The notes under the pieces are model-generated. The model was not told where the DNA came from. It searched no databases and saw only the letters and a program-made list of their open reading frames with translations. A stretch of DNA of 23,826 nucleotides, from positions 1-23,826 of the forward strand of contig CAZKWC010000045.1 in assembly GCA_964556425.1 (NCBI GenBank), written 5' to 3'. The first letter of the stretch is position 1. Each line of letters starts with the position of its first letter. The position numbers were made by a program, and so were the translations under genes. Origin of the DNA: JALQUL01 sp964556425 (GTDB lineage Bacteria; Pseudomonadota; Gammaproteobacteria; Burkholderiales; Burkholderiaceae_C). Positions 8,207-15,788 of the stretch are shown here, piece by piece.

Positions 8207-8234
8207 TTGTTTGCACAGTTTATTTATTTATAAA
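8207..8234 (+). promoter_or_regulatory. Candidate promoter of murJ
   Basis: TTGTTT (8207-8212) and TATAAA (8229-8234) are 16 bases apart. The predicted start near 8241 is only about eight bases before the murJ GTG, which would give a very short leader with no real ribosome site. The match is moderate, so another start upstream is possible. Confidence 0.35.
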
Positions 8235-8248
8235 AGCGAGTTTTTGTT

Positions 8249-9832
8249 GTGTCCCTTATTAAATCAGCTTCTGTAGTGTCTCTTCTTACGCTTGCATCTA
8301 GAGTCACAGGTCTTGTTCGAGATCAGTTAATTGCCGCTATTTTTGGAGCAAGTGCCTACACCGATGCCTATAACGTGGCTTTTAGAATTCCCAATATGTT
8401 TAGGCGATTTTTTGCAGAGGGAGCATTTAGCCAAGCTTTTGTTCCTAGTTTGGGCTATGCACAAAGTCAACAAGGTGATGCTTATGCTAGGCTGTTTGTG
8501 GACAAAATCGCTACTGTTTTACTGTGGGTCATGGTGGTAGTTTGTATTATTGGTGTGGTCGGTGCGCCTTTTTTGGTTTGGTTAATAGCCGGAGGACTGC
8601 AGAAAAATCCACAGGCTTACGATGCAGCCACTTTAATGGCGCGATGGATGTTCCCCTACTTAGGGCTTATTTCAATGGCAGGTTTGGCTGCATCGGTTTT
8701 AAACACGCATAAACATTTTGCTATGGCTGCGGCTGCACCTGTGTTGTTAAATGTCGCCATGATTGCAGCGGTCTGGGGTTTAGTACCATTATTTCAGAGC
8801 TGGGGAATTTTACCTATTATGGCTTTGGCTGCAGGGGTGGTGGTAGGCGGTATTTTGCAGGTTTCATTGCAGTTTTACTCCTTATCTAGAATTGGTCGTT
8901 TTCCAAAATTTGGCTTGTCTTGGACTGCATTTAAAACTTCTTATCAAGACCCCGCAACAAAGGGTGTTGCCCGATTATTTGTGCCTGCTTTATTAGGTGT
9001 TGGAGTGTCGCAAATATCTCTGATTATCAATACCCAAATCGCCTCACGCTTAACGACTGGCAGCGTGACGTGGCTTAATAATGCCGACCGTTTAATGGAG
9101 TTCCCCACTGCTATGTTAGGGGTGGCTTTAGGAGTGGTTTTAATGCCTAGGTTATCGGCTGCAAAGGCAAAAAATCAAACTCAAGACTACAGTGCCATGC
9201 TTGATTGGGGCTTGCGTTTGGTGGTGGTTTTAGCAGTGCCCTGCGCAGTGGCTTTATTATTATTTGCATTGCCTTTGGCAGCGACTATTTTTCATTATGG
9301 AGCTTATAAAGCCGCTGATGTACTACAAACTAGTTATGCCTTGCAAACCTATGGCGTTGGTTTATTGGGCTTGGTGGCTGTGAAGGTTTTGGCACCAGGG
9401 TTTTATGCGGGTAAAGACATTAAAACACCGGTCAAAATTGCGGTAGTGGTTTTAATTATTACGCAATTACTCAATTTAGTATTAGTTCCTTTATTTCAGC
9501 ATGCAGGCTTGGCGCTGTCTATTGCTATTGGTGCATTAATTAATGCTTTATGGCTACTTGTTGGATTAATTAAAAAAGGTTTGTATCAACCTCAAAAAGG
9601 GTGGTGGAAGTTGCTATTGCAAGTGTCGCTAGCAAGTGCCGCCCTTGCTGGAGTTTTGTTTTATGCTTCTCAGCATTGGGCCTGGATTGACCCAGAGTCT
9701 AGTAAATTATTAAGAGTGGCGGTAATGGCAATTGTTTTAATGGCATGTGCCTTACTTTACCCTGCATGTTTATGGTTGACAGGAGTAAAAATAAAAAATC
9801 TACTTCGCCCAGTCGCAATACTGAATAAATAA
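8249..9832 (+). CDS. murJ: Lipid II flippase MurJ
   Basis: MurJ is the MOP-superfamily inner-membrane flippase that carries lipid II to the periplasmic face for peptidoglycan synthesis. The 527 residues contain about 14 membrane segments. Functionally important charged residues known from E. coli MurJ fall at identical positions: R18 and R24 in ASRVTGLVRD, D39 in SAYTDAYN, and R52 in PNMFRRFF. The segment EGAFSQAFVPSL follows. The start is GTG at 8249: the protein begins MSLIKSASVVSLLTLASR exactly as family members do, and there is no clear Shine-Dalgarno, only AAGCGAG. It diverges from rpsT. No obvious terminator follows, so some transcription may continue towards the SirB1-like gene. Confidence 0.96.
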   Translation: MSLIKSASVVSLLTLASRVTGLVRDQLIAAIFGASAYTDAYNVAFRIPNMFRRFFAEGAFSQAFVPSLGYAQSQQGDAYARLFVDKIATVLLWVMVVVCIIGVVGAPFLVWLIAGGLQKNPQAYDAATLMARWMFPYLGLISMAGLAASVLNTHKHFAMAAAAPVLLNVAMIAAVWGLVPLFQSWGILPIMALAAGVVVGGILQVSLQFYSLSRIGRFPKFGLSWTAFKTSYQDPATKGVARLFVPALLGVGVSQISLIINTQIASRLTTGSVTWLNNADRLMEFPTAMLGVALGVVLMPRLSAAKAKNQTQDYSAMLDWGLRLVVVLAVPCAVALLLFALPLAATIFHYGAYKAADVLQTSYALQTYGVGLLGLVAVKVLAPGFYAGKDIKTPVKIAVVVLIITQLLNLVLVPLFQHAGLALSIAIGALINALWLLVGLIKKGLYQPQKGWWKLLLQVSLASAALAGVLFYASQHWAWIDPESSKLLRVAVMAIVLMACALLYPACLWLTGVKIKNLLRPVAILNK

Positions 9833-9907
9833 TTATTTTTGGGGATTTTATGCCCTTGCTCGTCTACTTTATTGATTGAAAGCACCCTTGTATGGGGTTA
9901 TCCTTAA

Positions 9908-9933
9908 AATTTTGCTAGTAGCTGGGCAAAATT
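9908..9933. other. Short stem-loop downstream of murJ
   Basis: AATTTTGC (9908-9915) pairs with GCAAAATT (9926-9933) around a 10-base loop. It lies in the 207-base murJ-SirB1 spacer and has no T-run after it. It may be a weak transcript-end or leader structure; nothing else recognisable is in this spacer. Confidence 0.3.
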
Positions 9934-10039
9934 GATGATTTATCAAGTTAATATACTGAATCAATTAAGTAAGTTGCCTTATCAATTGAGTGGTTTCAAT
10001 AACTCGATTGTTTCATTCGTTTTTTAATTGTTTTAATTC

Positions 10040-10885
10040 ATGTATCCATTACAGCAATCAATCACCGCTCTTGAATATTTCTCTGCTTTGGTTCAGGGCG
10101 ATGAGGGTTTTCCTTTGTTTGAGGTGGCTGCATGTTTGGCACATGACGAGCATCCCGAGCTTAATCTCGCAGAGATGACGAATGAAATGGATCATCTTAT
10201 TAGGCGTCTAGAGCTTCAAATTTCAAAAACGGTTGAACCTTTACGTAAAGTACAAATTCTCAACCGTTTTTTTTATCGTGAATGTGGATTTGCACCTAAC
10301 CTCAATCATTACCACGACTCCGAAAACTCCTATCTTTCTTGTGTGATTCGTAATCGACGAGGACATTCGATTTCATTGGCATTAATTTGGATGGAGTTAG
10401 CCCAAGCCATTGGTGTCCGGTCTGCTTTGGTTTGTTTTAACAAAGAAATTTTAATTAAAGTATATTTACCCGACGGTCAAGCAATGCTTGAGCCCAATAC
10501 CGGCTTTTCTTATAGCCGACCAGAATTAGATGCCCTAATGGGAATGGGGAATGGAGTAAAGGCACAAGACGTCAAAAGGCGTGAGATGATGTTTGCGTTT
10601 TACTCAGCCGACTTAACGCCTAGAATTATCATTGAAAAATTGGCTTTGCAACTATCCCAAACTTTTGAGATGAGTCAAGACTGGACCAAAGTCCTATTGG
10701 TAATGAATCGAATGGTGATTTTACTGCCAGACAAAATTGATTATTACCGCGAGCGAGGTTGGGTTTATACCCGCTTAGGTGATGCGAGCAGAGCAGAGCA
10801 AGATTTTGAAATTTTTTTAGCAGAGTCTGAAGAAGGGCCAGAGCATGAAGCTGTATTAAAGTGCCTACAAGACCTCAGATCTTAA
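10040..10885 (+). CDS. SirB1-like protein (transglutaminase-like plus TPR)
   Basis: This 281-residue soluble protein matches the SirB1 family: a transglutaminase-like core (about residues 45-165) followed by a TPR-like helical C-terminus (about 195-281, with ERGWVYTRLGDASRAEQDF). Family landmarks are FFYRECGF (77-84), NSYLSCVIRNRRGHSISLAL (96-115) and the PELDALMG segment near 161-168. Family members usually carry a PGHFL motif just after the core and an Asp-Pro shortly beyond. Here the matching positions read FNKEIL (133-138) and EPNTG (151-155), so the His and Asp appear replaced. The ATG at 10040 has no visible ribosome site. The role of the family is poorly defined. It converges on the parA-like gene. 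Confidence 0.82.
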   Translation: MYPLQQSITALEYFSALVQGDEGFPLFEVAACLAHDEHPELNLAEMTNEMDHLIRRLELQISKTVEPLRKVQILNRFFYRECGFAPNLNHYHDSENSYLSCVIRNRRGHSISLALIWMELAQAIGVRSALVCFNKEILIKVYLPDGQAMLEPNTGFSYSRPELDALMGMGNGVKAQDVKRREMMFAFYSADLTPRIIIEKLALQLSQTFEMSQDWTKVLLVMNRMVILLPDKIDYYRERGWVYTRLGDASRAEQDFEIFLAESEEGPEHEAVLKCLQDLRS

Positions 10886-10908
10886 AATTCTTGATGGCGA
10901 TTGACAAT

Positions 10909-10940
10909 AAAAAATGACCTCTTTGAGGTCATTTTTTATT
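10909..10940. terminator. Two-way terminator between the SirB1-like gene and the ParA gene
   Basis: A perfect 13-bp stem (10909-10921 with 10925-10937) closes a TTT loop. The core is GACCTC/GAGGTC, flanked by A6 on one side and T6 on the other, so it can end transcripts from both converging genes. Confidence 0.9.
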
Positions 10941-10984
10941 AAAGCTAATCTAACTGATGAGCGTAAAGGCTACCAATTGATGTT

Positions 10985-11875
10985 TTAAGCCTTAGGTCTT
11001 AAAAATGCAGGTATTGCATTGGCTTCAAACCATGCTTTTTGCTCATCAGCTTGTGCCTGACCACCTGGTGCAGTAGGGTAACTTGGTCTAAAACCAGGTT
11101 GAGTAGCAGGACGTAATGAACTGGTAGGTAAAACTCCTCTATTACCTGCGCTAGCCATATTGAGTTTTCTTTGCATGGCAGCAGGAACACCACGATTGGC
11201 CAATATAGCATTGTTAGCATTAGCCAATGCTCCAATTGCACCAGGAGCATATTCGGGAGCGATCCAAGCTAAAAGATTGTCCCAATCCGCTAACTCTTGC
11301 TTCACCGTTTCATTTTCCATATCAAAAATAGTCATGCCTTGTTCAATACAATTGACATACGCACGAGACTCTTTGATGCTAGCTAATAATTGTGTTTGGT
11401 GCGCTGCAGCCAGATTTTCAACAACACGGCTAGTTGCACTCTGTGAATCTAGGCGCATACCAACCACTGCTACTTTGCAACGACCTGTACTAATACGAGG
11501 GAGTTGTTTAAGTTCGGCCAGACAGTCTGCTGCCGATTCGCGGTCAAAGATTGAACCACAAACTGGCATGAGAATGTAATCGGCTGACATTGCTACTTTA
11601 GCAAGGTCAAATCCGTGAAGCCCACCGGGCGTATCAATAACAGCATAACTCACACCCGTGGGTAAGCGTCTTACGTATTGATGATCAACAGCCCAACCGA
11701 GTATGGGTTTGTATTTGTCACCACGAAGCCTTAGCCAAGTTTTAGAGGATTGTTGCCTATCGATATCGCCAAGCATAACAGAGGCTCCCTTATTAGCGAG
11801 ATAGGCTGCTATATGTGTGGCGAGGGTGCTTTTTCCGCTACCGCCTTTACGATTAATGACTGCGATGACAGGCAT
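10985..11875 (-). CDS. ParA family ATPase (orphan)
   Basis: This 296-residue protein is a deviant-Walker-A ATPase of the ParA/MinD group, which positions DNA or protein cargo in the cell. The P-loop NRKGGSGKST (8-17) includes the signature Lys at 10 and the nucleotide-binding Lys at 15. The Walker A' region is GDIDRQQSSKTW (36-47) and the Walker B is YAVIDTPGG (77-85). After the ATPase fold (to about 210) comes an Ala/Asn-rich stretch and a Pro/Gly/Gln-rich, probably disordered tail (about 245-275) ending in a Trp-containing segment, WFEANAIPAFLRPKA (282-296). No parB gene or parS-like site is near, so this is not the chromosome parAB operon. The cargo is unknown. No clear ribosome site precedes the ATG. 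Confidence 0.85.
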   Translation of the reverse strand: MPVIAVINRKGGSGKSTLATHIAAYLANKGASVMLGDIDRQQSSKTWLRLRGDKYKPILGWAVDHQYVRRLPTGVSYAVIDTPGGLHGFDLAKVAMSADYILMPVCGSIFDRESAADCLAELKQLPRISTGRCKVAVVGMRLDSQSATSRVVENLAAAHQTQLLASIKESRAYVNCIEQGMTIFDMENETVKQELADWDNLLAWIAPEYAPGAIGALANANNAILANRGVPAAMQRKLNMASAGNRGVLPTSSLRPATQPGFRPSYPTAPGGQAQADEQKAWFEANAIPAFLRPKA

Positions 11876-12291
11876 GGATAATTTGAACCAAAAAAACAGT
11901 GTAAAAAAAACGTATTGAGTAGATAAAAGAAATGTTTAATATTTCTCAATATTACAAAAATGCGCCCAGTTTTTAGATTATAGATATAAAAACTCCCGTA
12001 CAGCTATTTTAGTGATCATAGTTAAAAATTGCTAGAGATGGCAAGGTTTAGTAGGCAATTATTACCAAATAAACAGATGCTTAGTGACTTAATACACTTT
12101 TTGCTAGGTCGAGAAACACAGTGCAACTTAATAGACTTAGATCTAATACAAAGACAAAGTGCATTATGAGGCTACATTTTCCCCTTACTAATATCTATAG
12201 GGATAAAGATTGTAAGAATTCTGCTTGCAAGAAAATAGATGACTTAAGCTAGCCAGCAAGAAGCTAGCTTAAGTTTAAATAATACTAAAAG
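11876..12291. other. 416-base gene-poor spacer between the ParA gene and purM
   Basis: This stretch is AT-rich and has no credible gene. It holds a candidate minus-strand -10 box TATAAT (11977-11982) for the ParA gene, with no good -35 partner. It also holds two AATATT palindromes (11938-11943 and 11948-11953), and a 12-base imperfect direct repeat, ACTTAATA-ACT, at 12087-12098 and 12126-12137. The purM-side hairpin is listed separately. I see nothing else in it. Confidence 0.5.
12242..12274 (-). terminator. Hairpin downstream of purM
   Basis: A perfect 12-bp stem (12242-12253 with 12263-12274, ACTTAAGCTAGC and its complement) closes a 9-base loop, 17 bases beyond the purM stop. On the purM transcript it is followed only by a modest T-rich tract (ATCTATTTTC), so it is a plausible but not ideal terminator. 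Confidence 0.6.
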
Positions 12292-13335
12292 TTAAGCAAG
12301 TTTGACGAACGGTTTCTCAGAGGTGTTTTGTACACTGCCAATTAAGTAAGATTTTTCACCCAGTTGCTCAAGATGAGTTTGAACAGCAAGATATTGGTTT
12401 TCTGGAACGATTAATACCATGCCAATACCGTTATTAAAGGTGCGATTCATTTCAATGTCGTCAATCGCAGCAGTGTCTTGCAACCAAGTAAATAATTCTG
12501 ATTTAGGCCAACTGCCCTTTTTAAGTTCAACGCAAGTACCCTCAGGCAATACACGAGGAATGTTTTCTAACAAACCACCACCGGTAATATGGGCCAAGGC
12601 CTTGATTGGGTGTTGACGTAAAACTTCTAGAACGGATTTGACGTAAAGCCTTGTAGGTGCCATTAATGCCTGTTTAAATTCCATACCATCTAAAGTTTCG
12701 GGAAGTTCGTTCGCAGCGCGTTCAATGCATTTGCGCACCAAACTAAAGCCATTAGAGTGAACACCATTGCTAGCCAACCCAATCACCACGTCACCTTCGC
12801 AAATGTCACGGCCATCTAAGATTTTAGATTTTTCAACCACGCCCACAGCAAAACCTGCAAGGTCATATTCACCAGGTGGGTACATACCTGGCATTTCAGC
12901 AGTTTCGCCACCAATTAAGGCGCAACCACTATCTTCGCAACCCTTCGCAATACCAGCAATAACTGCCGCTGCAGTATCAATATCTAATTTTCCACAAGCA
13001 AAATAATCGAGGAAAAACAAGGGTTCAGCGCCTTGTACTAACACATCATTCACACTCATACCAACCAAATCAATACCTACTGTGTCGTGCATATTCCATT
13101 CAAAAGCCAATTTTAGTTTAGTGCCTACACCATCAGTGCCACTCACCAAAACAGGTTCTTGATAACGTTTTGGCACTTCAAAAAGGGCACCAAAACCACC
13201 AATCCCAGCCAAAACACCTTCACGGAGTGTTTTTTTAGCAAGGGGTTTAATTCTTTCGATAAGTGCGTCTCCTGCAACAATATCAACGCCGGCATCTTTG
13301 TAGCTGAGAGCAGTATTTGGATTTTTTTGGAACAT
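12292..13335 (-). CDS. purM: Phosphoribosylformylglycinamidine cyclo-ligase (AIR synthetase)
   Basis: PurM converts formylglycinamidine ribonucleotide and ATP to aminoimidazole ribonucleotide, a cytosolic step of purine synthesis. The 347 residues show the family landmarks LSYKDAGVDI (10-19), VSGTDGVGTKLKLA (64-77), GIDLVGMSVNDVLVQGAEPLF (87-107), GGETAEMPGMY, GLASNGVHSNGFSLVR and HITGGGLLENIPRVLP. I choose the ATG at 13333-13335 because it gives the usual length (about 345) and places LSYKDAGVD near the N-terminus. An upstream in-frame ATG at 13401 would add 22 residues rich in Tyr, Cys and Phe that the family lacks. Neither start has a clear ribosome site. The gene diverges from hda, as is usual in Burkholderiales, but across an unusually wide spacer. 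Confidence 0.95.
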   Translation of the reverse strand: MFQKNPNTALSYKDAGVDIVAGDALIERIKPLAKKTLREGVLAGIGGFGALFEVPKRYQEPVLVSGTDGVGTKLKLAFEWNMHDTVGIDLVGMSVNDVLVQGAEPLFFLDYFACGKLDIDTAAAVIAGIAKGCEDSGCALIGGETAEMPGMYPPGEYDLAGFAVGVVEKSKILDGRDICEGDVVIGLASNGVHSNGFSLVRKCIERAANELPETLDGMEFKQALMAPTRLYVKSVLEVLRQHPIKALAHITGGGLLENIPRVLPEGTCVELKKGSWPKSELFTWLQDTAAIDDIEMNRTFNNGIGMVLIVPENQYLAVQTHLEQLGEKSYLIGSVQNTSEKPFVKLA

Positions 13336-13483
13336 GGTAGGGTTATGCGTAAATAAACAAGACGGAAAATATGGGTAGTAACAATCTACATTAGCAGACA
13401 AAATAGGCAGTGGAATGATTGAAAAACTGAACTTTTACGCTATGCAATCATATGAAAGGCAAAAGTACCAACAACTTTAATCA

Positions 13484-13684
13484 TTGAACAGAAAAAAAGA
13501 TGCTTTAGTAGCTACTGTTAGAGATTCCTTGGGTGATTGGCCATGCATCTTTGAACTTTTGGGGATCAGATGCCCTAGAAATAAGCATTATTTTACTCGA
13601 CTTCGACATCAATATAGGCCCTGTTGTTATCACTTGGCTGAGTTAAACACTAAAGATGGCTTGGAAGTGACTTACATTAGGTAA
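13484..13684 (+). pseudogene. Possible relic of a P4-type phage/satellite primase N-terminus (zinc-finger region)
   Basis: The open frame starts at TTG and would encode 66 residues. Its pattern follows, from memory, the N-terminal zinc-ribbon region of P4 alpha-like primase-helicases. An opening ATVRDSLGDWPCIFELLGI (10-28) is followed by PRNKH (31-35), then a Pro-Cys (PCC, 45-47), then TKDGLEVTYI (56-65). In intact proteins a PCPxCGGKDRFRF block and a CNxCGAGDG block sit around these. Here the first block is scrambled, with an unexpected nine-residue stretch before Pro-Cys, and the frame stops where the second Cys pair should begin. A stop codon lies two codons upstream of the TTG. It therefore looks like a decayed fragment of an integrated element rather than a working gene. 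The alternative is chance similarity in a spurious frame. Confidence 0.4.
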
Positions 13685-13710
13685 TTGAATAGCCATCTTT
13701 ATTTGTATTT
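13652..13710. repeat. 10-bp inverted repeat at the end of the relic
   Basis: AAAGATGGCT (13652-13661) and AGCCATCTTT (13691-13700) are perfect complements separated by 29 bases and followed by a T-rich run (ATTTGTATTTT). It could be a remnant terminator on the plus strand. The long loop makes it weak. Confidence 0.4.
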
Positions 13711-14035
13711 TGATCGTAGATATGATTATGAGGGGTAAAATCAGTATTGCTTGTAGGACTCGTGGTGTCGGTAGAATTTACAGTTGTATTCGCAGCTGAC
13801 AAGTGTCATAGATGCTCAAAAAAATGTATTTATCAACAAGTATATGTTTTACGCCTGTTAGACTCATCAGTGAGTTAATTTAACTTTTATTTCATAATGT
13901 GAATTATGAGCGGTATTCATTTTAATTGGCTTATTTTAGTTCGACAAATGCTGCTTGGCTTCAATTGATGCTACATACTTCTAAAGAGTTTTAGTCAATT
14001 TTCGATAATTAACTGATCTAATCTTTAAAATACAC

Positions 14036-14066
14036 GCACGAGATAGGTTCGAAAATGATTTCGTGC
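14036..14066. other. Stem-loop upstream of hda
   Basis: GCACGAGA (14036-14043) pairs with TTTCGTGC (14059-14066), with one G-T pair and a 15-base loop. It lies about 84 bases before the hda start and may be an operator, a leader structure or an upstream terminator. Only the pairing is seen. Confidence 0.35.
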
Positions 14067-14149
14067 TTTCTAACGAGTCATACTTATTTGTTCTGTTAAA
14101 TGGTTGAGCTGACTTGTGAATATTAGATTTTGTAAAAAAGAGGCCAAAT

Positions 14150-14818
14150 TTGAAGCAAATTGCGCTTGATTTAGGATTAGAGACTGGCCCGAGTTTTAAA
14201 CGCTTTTTTCCTGGTTCTAACCTTGAGGCATTAACTTGCCTTGAAACTACGGTAGCAGAAAAAAGTCCTGTTCCGGTTTATTTGTGGGGGCCTGCTTCGT
14301 CAGGGAAAACTCATTTATTACAATCGGTAAAAACTGCCTTTAATGAAGTCAACCAAAGCGTAGGATGGCTCAATTCTGAAGTAGAGGAGTTACAAGCTTT
14401 TAATCCTCATTGGTCTGCCATTATTATGGATGATGTTCATCTGTATGGACTCCAATTGCAACAGCATGCATTTGCTTGGTTTATACATGCGACACAAAAC
14501 AATACGGTGATTGTGTCATCAGGTGATGCTCCTCCAATGAGTTTAAGTTTGCGTGATGACTTACGTTCAAGAATGGGATGGGGGCAAATTTATGCCCTCA
14601 CTCCACTTAATGACACTAATTGCAAAATTGTCATGCAAAATGCAGCTAAAACCAGAGGCTTTGAGCTACCTGCAGATGTCTTAGATTATTTGTTATTACA
14701 CTTTAGTCGTGATCTTGGTAGCCTAATGCAATTATTAGACATGATGGATAAATATGGCTTAGAAACGAAACGAGCTATAACTATTCCTTTTATTAACGCA
14801 ATGATGCAAGAGAGCTAA
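14150..14818 (+). CDS. hda: DnaA regulatory inactivator Hda
   Basis: Hda is a DnaA-like AAA+ protein that, bound to the DNA-loaded beta clamp, stimulates hydrolysis of DnaA-ATP and so limits replication initiation. The 222 residues show a clamp-binding motif at the very N-terminus (QIALDL, 3-8), Walker A GPASSGKT (47-54), Walker B IIMDD (91-95), and box VII with the arginine finger in RSRMGWGQIY (R141 within 139-148). There is no DnaA-type DNA-binding domain IV, as expected. The start is TTG at 14150 with AGAGG (14139-14143) six bases upstream; it is required to keep the clamp-binding motif at the N-terminus. The HAD, pcnB and folK genes follow on the same strand, a Burkholderiales order. Confidence 0.93.
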   Translation: MKQIALDLGLETGPSFKRFFPGSNLEALTCLETTVAEKSPVPVYLWGPASSGKTHLLQSVKTAFNEVNQSVGWLNSEVEELQAFNPHWSAIIMDDVHLYGLQLQQHAFAWFIHATQNNTVIVSSGDAPPMSLSLRDDLRSRMGWGQIYALTPLNDTNCKIVMQNAAKTRGFELPADVLDYLLLHFSRDLGSLMQLLDMMDKYGLETKRAITIPFINAMMQES

Positions 14819-14835
14819 GTAAGCTGCAGCATAAT

Positions 14836-14859
14836 GCCCTTTAGCATAAGTGTTAGGGC
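14836..14859. other. Weak stem-loop after hda
   Basis: GCCCT (14836-14840) pairs with AGGGC (14855-14859) over a 14-base loop, 17 bases after the hda stop. A 14-base perfect palindrome, AGATTTTAAAATCT, follows at 14907-14920. Neither has a T-run. The 198-base spacer otherwise shows nothing recognisable. Confidence 0.25.
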
Positions 14860-15016
14860 TTGAATAACTGGCCAAGGTTGGATTTTAATTCCTAGCAAAC
14901 GCTAAGAGATTTTAAAATCTACCCAGTAGTTGATTTCAAGCCAAGATACGACTAAAAGTTCCGATTAATGCTGCCGAGTTGCTCAATCTTTTGCCTTATT
15001 AAAAACGAGAAAAACT

Positions 15017-15718
15017 TTGAAAAAAGTCGTACTTTTTGATTTAGATCATACCTTGCTACCCATAGACTCAGACTATGAATGGGGGCAATTTACTACCCGT
15101 ATTGGTTGGACTGATCCCCATGAGTTTGCCAAACAAAATGAAATTTTTTATATGCAATATAAAGAAGGTCGTTTGGATGTGCCTGCCTATGTCCGTTTTG
15201 CCACCGCTGCTATTCGTGAGCGCGGCGAAACTGTCTCTGTCAAAGCCCGTGAACAATATTTAACTGAAGTAATTCGTCCCGCTATTACGCCAGTGGTGCT
15301 TGAGCTCTTACAACAAAGCCGTCTCGTTGCAGATGTAATGGCGATTGTGACTGCAACCAATGAGTTTATTACAAGGCCTATTGCCAGCGAGTTAGGTATT
15401 ACCGAATTAATTGCCGTAGAACTTGAAAAAACCATACAAGGTCAAGATGCACAGGGCAATCCATTGCTTTGGATAAATGGCGAAATAAAAGGTGTGCCCT
15501 CCATGAGAGAAGGTAAGGTGATTAGGGTAGAGCAATGGTTAAGTACCATGGGCTTGACTTGGCAAGATATAGAGTTGACTTTTTATTCCGACTCAATTAA
15601 TGACTTACCTCTTTTAGAGCGAGCCACTACTCCTGTCGCAACCAATCCAGATGACAAATTGCGCTCGATTGCACAAGCTAGAGCTTGGCGCATACTTGAT
15701 CTATTTGATAAAAGATAA
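15017..15718 (+). CDS. HAD-IB family (SerB-like) phosphatase
   Basis: This 233-residue cytosolic HAD-superfamily hydrolase is of the IB/phosphoserine-phosphatase-like type. Motif I is DLDHTLLP with nucleophile D8 and acid D10. Motif II is the Thr in IVTATN (about 112), motif III is the Lys in REGKV (167), and motif IV is YSDSINDLPLL with D192 and D196. The cap domain lies between motifs I and II. Homologues linked to hda and pcnB are often annotated as histidinol-phosphatase or phosphoserine-phosphatase-like; the substrate cannot be told from sequence. The start is TTG at 15017, leaving motif I at the usual distance, with a weak ACGAGA upstream. No better ATG is available in frame. Confidence 0.88.
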   Translation: MKKVVLFDLDHTLLPIDSDYEWGQFTTRIGWTDPHEFAKQNEIFYMQYKEGRLDVPAYVRFATAAIRERGETVSVKAREQYLTEVIRPAITPVVLELLQQSRLVADVMAIVTATNEFITRPIASELGITELIAVELEKTIQGQDAQGNPLLWINGEIKGVPSMREGKVIRVEQWLSTMGLTWQDIELTFYSDSINDLPLLERATTPVATNPDDKLRSIAQARAWRILDLFDKR

Positions 15719-15788
15719 ACACCCAAGTCACTCAATATTCAAGTGAGCTTGTTAATTAATTGGAGCCTATTCAAGAAGGGCTAAAAGT

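Larger units (their letters stand above)
13336..14149. other. 814-base spacer between purM and hda
   Basis: This is the longest non-coding stretch of the window. It contains a 67-codon relic with primase-like features (13484-13684), an inverted repeat crossing the relic's end (13652-13700), a one-mismatch DnaA box TTATCAACA (13830-13838) and a hairpin (14036-14066). From 13700 to 14030 I see no coding potential: every frame is stopped at short intervals. Confidence 0.7.

Noticed and set aside
11160..11579. 139-codon open frame on the plus strand opposite the ParA gene
   Set aside because: It is a shadow of the ParA gene: the minus strand has complete ATPase motifs, and the shadow protein has no family resemblance and no ribosome site.
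10985..11875. ParA as the chromosomal or plasmid partition gene
   Set aside because: There is no parB, no parS-like palindrome and no plasmid gene nearby; housekeeping neighbours indicate an orphan chromosomal copy.
13335..13401. Longer purM with 22 extra N-terminal residues
   Set aside because: The added residues (Tyr, Cys, Phe-rich) are unlike PurM proteins and have no ribosome site; the ATG at 13335 gives the standard length.
13830..13838. TTATCAACA, a near-match DnaA box upstream of hda
   Set aside because: It has one mismatch to the consensus in very AT-rich DNA, and there is no second box; several such matches are expected by chance in this window.
14046..14056. GGTTCGAAAAT, reminiscent of a tRNA T-loop, in the purM-hda spacer
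   Set aside because: No acceptor, anticodon or D-arm pairing could be built around it; it is the loop of a simple hairpin. It is not a tRNA or a clear attachment site.
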